Assembly (NCBI GenBank): GCA_015494675.1
Contig: WGAW01000203.1
Coordinates: 1-6,653 of the forward strand
Source of the DNA: Hydrogenimonas sp.
GTDB lineage: Bacteria > Campylobacterota > Campylobacteria > Campylobacterales > Hydrogenimonadaceae
Direction: 5' to 3'
DNA: 6,653 bases
The number at the start of each line of letters is the position of its first letter. The stretch's first letter is position 1. The notes below the pieces were generated by a model. It worked only from the letters and a program-made list of their open reading frames with translations. It was not told where the DNA came from and made no database searches. Shown here one piece after another: positions 1 through 6,653 of this stretch. A program made the translations under genes and the position numbers.

Positions 1-90
1 CTTTCGCAACTCCATCTTCTCTTCGAAGAGTCTGTACATCAACTCTTTCTCTTCCTGGTTCATTCTCCGATATTTCACCTCTTTCGACAC
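1..90 (-). CDS. Start of a small unknown gene, running off the left edge
   Basis: Thirty codons are visible from a GTG at 88-90, reading MSKEVKYRRM then NQEEKELMYRLFEEKMELRK to the window edge. The start is chosen because AAGGAG (97-102) lies exactly 6 nt upstream, the best Shine-Dalgarno in the window; an in-frame ATG at 61-63 has only GGAGA abutting it. The peptide is a charged amphipathic helix with no signal peptide. I do not recognise it. It follows the MotE-like gene by 83 bp, without a convincing terminator between them, so it may be the last part of the same operon. A second open frame from ATG 127 overlaps it but has no supporting ribosome site. Confidence 0.55.
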   Translation of the reverse strand, partial: MSKEVKYRRMNQEEKELMYRLFEEKMELRK

Positions 91-96
91 GATTGG

Positions 97-102
97 CTCC
101 TT
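97..102 (-). promoter_or_regulatory. Strong ribosome binding site for the left-edge gene
   Basis: AAGGAG on the minus strand, followed by CCAATC and GTG. Consensus sequence and ideal 6-nt spacing support GTG 88-90 as a real translation start although only 30 codons are visible. Confidence 0.6.
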
Positions 103-173
103 GGAATGTTTGCCAATCTCCTAGCATTTTCTATTCCATTCGGTCAGTGCCCGGTTTTATAGAAAAGCGGAGC

Positions 174-707
174 CTACTTTTCTCTCCGCCGCTCTCCGGC
201 AGAGCCGCTATCTTCCAGAATAAGGGTGATTTGTGAAGCCTTCGCGGGGTCCATCTTCGCAAGTATCTGGCCTACCGTTTTGGGCTTGAGCGTCGAGAGT
301 ATCTGCGCGGCTTGGGAGGCCTCCATGTTCGATAGTATCTGCGCGGCGGCGGAGGCCTTCATCTTTGCGTATGTTTGCGAGACTTTGTCGGCTTTCGCCT
401 CTTTTATCGCTTTGAGCAGCTCTTCATTCTTCGCGATGAGCTTTTCGATCCGCTCCCTTTGAGCCTCTATTTCGGCTCGGGTCGCATTCAGCTCTTCGCT
501 CTTCTGTTTCAGCTTCTGCTCTCTTCTCTTCAGCATCGCCTCCGTTGCGTCTTTCAAAGCCTCGTACGCCTGCCTCTGCTCGTCTATCTGCTCGAGCTTG
601 AACTCAAGCTCCTGCTTTCTCTCTTCGAATATCTTGCTGCACTCGAGGGGCTCGGAAGATTGGGCAATAAGCACAAAAGGGACCGTCAAAAGAAGCAGTT
701 TTTTCAA
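174..707 (-). CDS. Secreted MotE-family coiled-coil protein with MgtE_N-like repeats (Cj1496c-like)
   Basis: I place the start at TTG 707: it overlaps the fliJ stop as TTGA, has AAGGA (714-718) 6 nt upstream, and begins MKKLLLLTVPFVLIAQ, a clean signal peptide. A longer reading from TTG 740 would add 11 charged residues ahead of it. The 177-residue product then has C23, a long coiled coil (about 25-110) and four 12-residue repeats (116-163) of the MgtE N-domain type (M/L-x4-A/V-x-Q-I-L), ending in a charged tail. MotE family proteins are periplasmic chaperone-like factors for flagellar motor proteins; C. jejuni Cj1496c, in the same place after purA, is a periplasmic glycoprotein affecting invasion and colonisation. 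The sequon ELNAT at 72-76 (N74) fits oligosaccharyltransferase PglB. No lipobox precedes C23. A motor-linked periplasmic role is inferred. Confidence 0.75.
   Translation of the reverse strand: MKKLLLLTVPFVLIAQSSEPLECSKIFEERKQELEFKLEQIDEQRQAYEALKDATEAMLKRREQKLKQKSEELNATRAEIEAQRERIEKLIAKNEELLKAIKEAKADKVSQTYAKMKASAAAQILSNMEASQAAQILSTLKPKTVGQILAKMDPAKASQITLILEDSGSAGERRREK
219..362 (-). repeat. Four tandem 36-bp units encoding 12-residue MgtE_N-like repeats
   Basis: Residues 116-163 of the MotE-like protein form four units: MKASAAAQILSN, MEASQAAQILST, LKPKTVGQILAK, MDPAKASQITLI. The first two are similar in DNA as well: on the plus strand AGTATCTGCGCGGC recurs exactly at 298-311 and 334-347, and the 36-bp units starting there match at 28 of 36 positions by my count. 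The other two units have diverged, though AGTATCTG recurs at 262. This suggests growth by duplication of a helical-hairpin half-repeat. Confidence 0.8.
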
Positions 708-1141
708 CCGAGATCCTTTTTTGCGCGGCTCAGGCGCCAAAACCGCTGTGAGGCTATCTCGTCGAGACTCTTTTGCGTTCGTCTCGCCTCTTTTTTAAAA
801 ATCTCCTCCAAAACTCTCGATTCGATACTCTTTGCCTGCTCATATGCGATATTGGCCGACTTGAGTTCCGCCTGACGCTGTTTCTTAACTTTCAACAGCC
901 CATCGATCTGCTCCTCTACCGCCTTGATGGATATCTGCAGGCTCCTCTTCTGCGCAAGAACCGCGGCTACCTGCGTACCGTCGCCTCTTTTAGGCAGCAA
1001 CGTTTCGCGCTCATCCTCTCTGAGCCTCTCCCTTCTACGCCTAAGCTCATCCAGTTTCGAGTTTACCGCCGTAAGCGCCTGCTCGGCCTGCTCCAACTCT
1101 CTTTTTCGCAGTTTCGTAAGCGCTCGGTAGTTTTTGGGCAT
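704..1141 (-). CDS. fliJ: FliJ-like coiled-coil protein (putative flagellar type III export component)
   Basis: A 145-residue, highly charged protein that is almost entirely predicted coiled coil (heptad-like Leu/Ile/Val spacing throughout; KLRKRELEQAEQALTAVNSKL near the start), with no signal peptide and no membrane segment. FliJ is about this size and forms an antiparallel coiled coil that contacts FlhA and the FliI ATPase in the flagellar export apparatus. Sequence alone is weak evidence for a coiled coil, so the call rests largely on length, charge pattern and position: the gene directly downstream of purA in H. pylori (HP0256) and C. jejuni (Cj1497c), as I recall them, is the FliJ candidate there. 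The start ATG is three bases after the purA stop with a poor Shine-Dalgarno, and the stop overlaps the next start, so translation is probably coupled on both sides. Confidence 0.68.
   Translation of the reverse strand: MPKNYRALTKLRKRELEQAEQALTAVNSKLDELRRRRERLREDERETLLPKRGDGTQVAAVLAQKRSLQISIKAVEEQIDGLLKVKKQRQAELKSANIAYEQAKSIESRVLEEIFKKEARRTQKSLDEIASQRFWRLSRAKKDLG
714..718 (-). promoter_or_regulatory. Ribosome binding site that fixes the TTG start of the MotE-like gene
   Basis: AAGGA on the minus strand, inside the last codons of the fliJ-like gene, stands 6 nt before TTG 707. Together with the TTGA stop/start overlap and the signal peptide that begins there, it decides between TTG 707 and the upstream TTG 740. 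Confidence 0.75.
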
Positions 1142-1144
1142 ACT

Positions 1145-3245
<2,101 letters not shown>

Positions 3246-3249
<4 letters not shown>

Positions 3250-4355
3250 TTCTCGTTTGCGTAGTAGACTTCGTTGAAGACTTTCGATGCGAGGCCGTCG
3301 TATGCGCGGCGATCCAGCCTGTCGTAGGCCCACTCTACGGCGTTTACGACCCACGCACTCTCGTGCACCGGGATCAGCCCCATCTGGTTTATCCTAAATA
3401 GCCTCCCTTTCAGATGATCCTGCCCGCCGGCGATATTCACGCCGAATTCGGTTTTTAGAACCGACCTGACCGCATCGGCCTCTTCGTCGTAGACGGCACT
3501 CATCGAGAGGGCGGGAGTTTTCGGATACAGAACACATCCTATCGCCTCCAGGGCGGCCCTGGTCGCGAGTGCACGGGCCCTCGTTTTGCGGTAGAAACTC
3601 TCGTACCCTTCCGTCTCTATCATCTCCAGCACCTTGTTTAGCCCCATTATCAGGGTGGTCGGCGCGGTGTAGGCCGTGGTGTTCTTTCTCTGCTTCGCTA
3701 TCTCGCTCGATAGGTTGAAGTAGTAGCCCTTTCCGCCGCCTATCTTTTCGACCGCCGCGTCGCTCAAGCCTATCATGGCCATGCCCGGCGGCAGCATCAG
3801 CGCCTTCTGGCTTCCGGCTATGAGTGCGTCGATATTCGAAGTATCTATCGGCTCCACCCCTACCGCGGTGATGCCGTCGGCGATCACCATGATTTCAGGG
3901 TTTATCTCCTTTATCGCGGCGGCTATCTCCTCTACCGGATGCCTGAGGCCTCCGGCACTCTCGCTCACCTGTATGCAGAACGCGTCGATATCCGGATCGT
4001 CGTCGAGCGCCGCTTTAACATCCTCCACATCCGCCGGCGTGTCCCAGCCGTACTTCAGCTCCACCGTCTCGAGGGCGAAAGCCTGAGCTATCTTTCCGAA
4101 ACGCTCACCGAACTTGCCGGCGTTTACGGTAAGCACCTTCCTCGCGGCCAGATTTGTTACGCACGCCTCCATGGCACCGGTTCCGCTGGAGGCCAGAACA
4201 ACGCACTCGTCCATGCCGAAAAGTCTCATCAGGCGCTCTCTGGCCTCTTTGAAAATCGCTTCGAATTCGGGGGTGCGGTGGTGGATGGTGGGCCCAGCCA
4301 TCGCCATACGGACGGCTTCGGGGACGGGAGTGGGGCCGGGGGTAAAAAGCAGCAT
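3246..4355 (-). CDS. Class V PLP-dependent aminotransferase (serine/alanine-glyoxylate type; possible phosphoserine aminotransferase)
   Basis: A complete 369-residue fold-type I PLP enzyme. Visible motifs: FTPGP (4-8) and HHRT (25-28), the family N-terminus; SSGTGAMEA (56-64), the PLP phosphate loop; NAGKFGERF (78-86); D160 in VIADGITAVG, the Asp that pairs with the pyridine nitrogen; GSQKALMLPPG with K184 as the Schiff-base lysine; and R321 in RINQMG, the likely substrate-carboxylate arginine. Family members transaminate alanine or serine with glyoxylate, or act on other small amino acids. The H. pylori relative I recall (HP0736, same length) is annotated SerC, so a phosphoserine aminotransferase role in serine synthesis is plausible, but the protein lacks the usual SerC N-terminus, so I give no symbol. 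The ATG has AAGG (4363-4366) 7 nt upstream. It is the first gene of the operon and overlaps hisZ. Confidence 0.9.
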
Positions 4356-4386
4356 ACGCCTACCTTTGAAAAAGAAATTTTGGCTG

Positions 4387-4395
4387 ATTATATCA
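4387..4395 (-). promoter_or_regulatory. Extended -10 promoter for the aminotransferase-hisZ-purA-fliJ-motE operon
   Basis: On the minus strand the gap between ciaB and the aminotransferase reads TTTGATATAATCAGCC. TATAAT (4392 to 4387) matches the sigma-70 -10 consensus exactly and is preceded by TG one base upstream, making an extended -10. No TTGACA is present at the expected -35 position (about 4410-4415), which fits Campylobacterota, where T-rich stretches and the -10 dominate. Transcription would start near 4380, about 25 nt before the ATG at 4355. The gap is strikingly AT-rich compared with the flanking genes. No strong terminator separates it from ciaB, so read-through from upstream remains possible. 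Confidence 0.7.
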
Positions 4396-4404
4396 AATTA
4401 AAGC

Positions 4405-4422
4405 TATATCCGATCTGATATA
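4405..4422. promoter_or_regulatory. Imperfect 18-bp dyad over the -35 region (possible operator)
   Basis: TATATCCGATCTGATATA is an inverted repeat: TATATC and GATATA arms around a GATC centre, with a single mismatched pair (16 of 18 positions symmetric). It lies just upstream of the extended -10 and covers the place where -35 contacts would occur, a usual position for a dimeric regulator. A further GATATA overlaps the -10 itself. AT-rich dyads also arise by chance in such sequence, so this is a candidate only. Confidence 0.35.
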
Positions 4423-4440
4423 AAAGGTGGCGCGGGGAGC

Positions 4441-6291
4441 CTAAAAAGGCATCGTCTCCTGTCCGATCTCGCGATACCGCTCCCAGTAGTAGTCCGCAAA
4501 CTCTCTCGCATCGTTGCGCTTCAGGTGCCAGACGCCTTCGCTCTTGTAGAGATATTCGTCGAGAAAACCGGAAGCATCCCTTTTTGGCAGATAGAAGTCG
4601 CGCACCAGCTTTATGTAGCGCTCCCTGTAGAGCACCTTCTGCCTCTCGTAGGCGCCGAGCCCGGTATCTATGTGCAGCCTCTCGCCGTCAAACTCCACGA
4701 CTCCGGACTCGAAGAGGATATCCAGATGGAGCAGCCCCTCTACATAGTAGGGCTCCACCTCGCCGGTTTTGCGCCAGCTCATCAGCCCCACAGCCCGCGC
4801 GACGGTATCGCGCAAAACCTCATCGCGCATCAGTTCCTCTTCGTCTTCGAAGAATGCCATAAGCCCGCCTACCGTTGCCTTGAACTCCTCTACATTTTTG
4901 TAGTTTCCGCCGCCGTTCATGGCGGTTTCGGTATCGTCGTCGACCCAAAGAATATGTCCGTACTCGTGGCCTATCGTCGTTATCTCGTACACTCCGTGCC
5001 AGATCTCCGGCCTTTCTAACATCGTATCGTACTGGTGCCTTACAAAGTCGTCGCCCAGAATCTCCCTCGCTATCCGCATTATCGGGCGTGACTTTTTCGA
5101 CTCCAGAACGTTGTCGGCGAAGGCGAAGATCTTTTTGCCCAGCTCGCGGCTCACCTCGGTATCGTTGGGAACAACCTGCGCCGAAAAAAGGCCCTGGAAC
5201 TCCGCACCGTAAAAGAGTGCCGGCACTCCTATATAGAGCTGGGTGCGCGCCACCTGTTTCGAGCAGTTTTCGTTCACTCTCCGCGCACCCCCTCCAAGCT
5301 CTTTCGCCAAAGCTGCGGCCATGGACGATATACGGCCGCTGACCGCACTCTTTTGCATCAGCGCCGGGGAGGATATGCGCACATCCCACTCCAGAGCCAC
5401 CGCCTTTCGGTAGCGGTCCTCGTAATACTCCAGCGGGTGGCCTATCTGTATAGGCGCGGTTATCGCCATCCATCTGCGATCCACCTCGGCCCACTTCTTT
5501 ATGAGCCCTTCGGTATCCCTGTGAGTAAAGGCGTCGATGAGGGCGTCGATGTAGGCGAGCCACTCGGCGTGCTCTCCGAACACCTCATCCTCCATCCGCT
5601 CAAGCACGCCGCGCATGTTGCGAAGCCTCTTTTCGACCTCCTGTACCTCCATTCGAAACGCTTTGGCGTACGGCACGCTCTTAAAGCCCTTCTTCGTCTT
5701 TTTGAGCACCGAATAGCAGCGATCACCCACGCACCCCTCTTCACGCATATCGAGGAGATTTTCGCTCTCCAGCATCTCGTAGATCCTCTCTTCGTCTCCA
5801 TTGAAGAGTTCGAAAAGCTCACGGTTGACACCATGTATAATATGTGCGGTCCAGGCGCTCTGCCAGCCGCTCATAGCCTCGCCCACACGGTGAGCCTCTT
5901 TGAGTACCTCCCGGTAAAAGGGTGTCAAAAGAGCCTCCTCCTCTATCCAGTCGAGAAGCTCCAGGTGGCGCTTGAGGTAGAAATCGGCCACCATCTTGTA
6001 GGCCCTCTCTTTCGCCTCTATTACCTCCTCTTCGCTGCGCCCCTCCCTCTCGAGCACCTGCACAAGTGCGTCGTCCCGGAGGTTTATGAGCCTCGTAAGC
6101 GCGGCCATTCGCGTTTCGGGACTATCCGGCAGCTCCATGCGCCGCAGGAAATCCCCGACCCACTCTTCGGCACGCGCATGTCCCGATCCGAGGAGGGAGT
6201 AGTACTCTCCAAGCGCCCTCTGCCGCCTTAGGACCTCGTCGTAGACGAGTTGCAGATCCTGCATGAATATGTCGCGGTAGATATCACCCAT
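4441..6291 (-). CDS. ciaB: CiaB-family protein ("invasion antigen B" homologue) with HExxH metallopeptidase-like motif
   Basis: At 616 residues it is close in length to C. jejuni CiaB (about 610), which was described as a secreted protein needed for host-cell invasion. What I see: a mostly alpha-helical, charged protein without signal peptide or membrane segment; a C-x4-C pair (C187, C192); and at residues 442-446 HEYGH in the setting [18 protein letters not shown], followed by [12 protein letters not shown] with E468/E469. HExxH plus a glutamate 21-22 residues later is the layout of gluzincin zinc peptidases, and EExxA recalls the second motif of family M49 (EECRAE). A zinc peptidase role is therefore an inference. 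The start ATG has a Shine-Dalgarno AAGGGG (6297-6302) 5 nt upstream and overlaps the rdgB stop. Next to rdgB and in a probably non-pathogenic lineage, a housekeeping intracellular role is more likely than invasion. The symbol reflects family membership, not function. Confidence 0.85.
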   Translation of the reverse strand: MGDIYRDIFMQDLQLVYDEVLRRQRALGEYYSLLGSGHARAEEWVGDFLRRMELPDSPETRMAALTRLINLRDDALVQVLEREGRSEEEVIEAKERAYKMVADFYLKRHLELLDWIEEEALLTPFYREVLKEAHRVGEAMSGWQSAWTAHIIHGVNRELFELFNGDEERIYEMLESENLLDMREEGCVGDRCYSVLKKTKKGFKSVPYAKAFRMEVQEVEKRLRNMRGVLERMEDEVFGEHAEWLAYIDALIDAFTHRDTEGLIKKWAEVDRRWMAITAPIQIGHPLEYYEDRYRKAVALEWDVRISSPALMQKSAVSGRISSMAAALAKELGGGARRVNENCSKQVARTQLYIGVPALFYGAEFQGLFSAQVVPNDTEVSRELGKKIFAFADNVLESKKSRPIMRIAREILGDDFVRHQYDTMLERPEIWHGVYEITTIGHEYGHILWVDDDTETAMNGGGNYKNVEEFKATVGGLMAFFEDEEELMRDEVLRDTVARAVGLMSWRKTGEVEPYYVEGLLHLDILFESGVVEFDGERLHIDTGLGAYERQKVLYRERYIKLVRDFYLPKRDASGFLDEYLYKSEGVWHLKRNDAREFADYYWERYREIGQETMPF

Positions 6292-6653
6292 CGATACCCC
6301 TTAGCATCTCTATTATCGGTTTTGCCAGTCGCAGTGCCCTGCTTCTGTGCGATATCTCCCGCTTTATAGAGGGGTCGAGTTCACCGAGCGTCTCTTTGAA
6401 ACCCTCCGGAATGAATATAGGGTCGTACCCGAAGCCGCCCTCGCCCCTCGGTTCGTCTACGACATCCCCGTGCATCCAGCCGTGAACCACATACTCCCCC
6501 TGCGTCGACACCACGGCTACGGCCGCCGTATAGTAGGCCGGAGTCTTCGAAATCCCCCTGCTCTTGAGCTCCTCTACCAGCTTCTGCAGATTCTGCCTGT
6601 CGGTCGCGCCCTCTCCGGCGTAACGTGCACTGAATATGCCCGGCTCGTTGCCC
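6284..6653 (-). CDS. rdgB: XTP/dITP diphosphatase (RdgB/HAM1 family), 5' end outside the window
   Basis: This enzyme hydrolyses non-canonical purine nucleoside triphosphates (dITP, XTP) to monophosphate and pyrophosphate, keeping deaminated bases out of DNA and RNA; it is cytosolic. About 122 C-terminal residues are visible of a family length near 200. Reading inward from the edge, the frame begins [18 protein letters not shown], the family's PG-(I/V)-(F/Y)-SARYAG block. Further on come [11 protein letters not shown], the substrate-pocket segment, and SHRSRAL, the conserved SHRxxAL near the C-terminus. The frame stays open to the window edge, so the catalytic Asp region and true start lie outside; a GTG at 6514 is only an internal codon. 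The stop TGA (6284-6286) sits inside the start of the CiaB-family gene, giving an 8-bp overlap (ATGGGTGA) that suggests translational coupling. Identification by family motifs is secure. Confidence 0.93.
   Translation of the reverse strand, partial: GNEPGIFSARYAGEGATDRQNLQKLVEELKSRGISKTPAYYTAAVAVVSTQGEYVVHGWMHGDVVDEPRGEGGFGYDPIFIPEGFKETLGELDPSIKREISHRSRALRLAKPIIEMLRGIDG

Noticed and set aside
2..127. Alternative minus-strand frame from ATG 125-127 (MLGDWQTFQG...)
   Set aside because: No ribosome site at proper spacing, and it competes with the GTG frame that has a consensus AAGGAG and more protein-like composition.
138..154. GGGCAC element on the minus strand as a sigma-54 (-24/-12) promoter, attractive beside flagellar-type genes
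   Set aside because: The -24 GG is present but the required GC at -12 is absent (AT at that position).
161..183. Possible rho-independent terminator after the MotE-like gene (AGAAAAG...CTTTTCT)
   Set aside because: The stem is 7 bp, mostly A-T, with a 9-nt loop, includes the stop codon, and has no U-tract after it on the minus strand beyond CTTTTCT itself.
639..641. C23 of the MotE-like protein as a lipoprotein cysteine
   Set aside because: Preceded by PLE, which does not fit a lipobox, and it lies several residues past the hydrophobic segment; a signal peptidase I substrate is more likely.
3250..3354. N-terminal extension of HisZ to an upstream start
   Set aside because: The 35 extra codons overlap the aminotransferase gene, are arginine-rich and do not resemble HisZ; the ATGATG at 3244-3249 is the natural coupled start.
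4425..4450. Hairpin at the end of ciaB (GCCT-AAAA-AGGC) as a terminator
   Set aside because: Only a 4-bp stem overlapping the stop codon; the following GC-rich stretch has no matching partner and only a short T run.
5353..6231. A 292-codon plus-strand open frame opposite ciaB
   Set aside because: Antisense to a conserved coding region; rich in His, Leu and Pro as expected from reverse reading of this codon usage, with no recognisable domain.

Overview
The window reads as an ordinary chromosomal stretch of a Campylobacterota (Epsilonproteobacteria) genome, of a lineage with higher G+C than Campylobacter or Helicobacter. The evidence is the combination of a CiaB-family protein, the order purA - fliJ-like - MotE-like (which I recall as the arrangement around purA in Campylobacter jejuni and Helicobacter pylori), a short HisZ, and an epsilonproteobacterial-type class V aminotransferase. 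I cannot name the genus. A free-living, vent- or sediment-type autotroph is a guess.

Every supported gene is on the minus strand, so transcription runs from high to low coordinates. From the right edge: the C-terminal part of rdgB (XTP/dITP diphosphatase); ciaB, overlapping rdgB by 8 bp; an 85-bp intergenic gap with an extended -10 promoter and a dyad; a class V PLP aminotransferase; hisZ (ATGA overlap); purA (ATGA overlap); a FliJ-like coiled-coil protein (3-nt gap); a secreted MotE-like protein (TTGA overlap, TTG start); an 83-bp gap; and the start of a small unknown gene leaving the window at its left edge.

The five genes from 4355 to 174 are packed so tightly that they are almost certainly one operon read from the promoter near 4390. 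It mixes amino-acid and nucleotide metabolism (aminotransferase, histidine-pathway regulator, committed step of AMP synthesis) with two proteins expected to serve the flagellum or its motor. Upstream, rdgB and ciaB form a second translationally coupled pair.

I found no RNA gene, mobile element, CRISPR array, or clear new system. The points most worth following are the HExxH-EE metallopeptidase-like signature in the CiaB homologue, the bacterial N-glycosylation sequon and four 12-residue repeats in the MotE-like protein, the shortened motif-2 loop in HisZ, and the dyad over the -35 region of the operon promoter.
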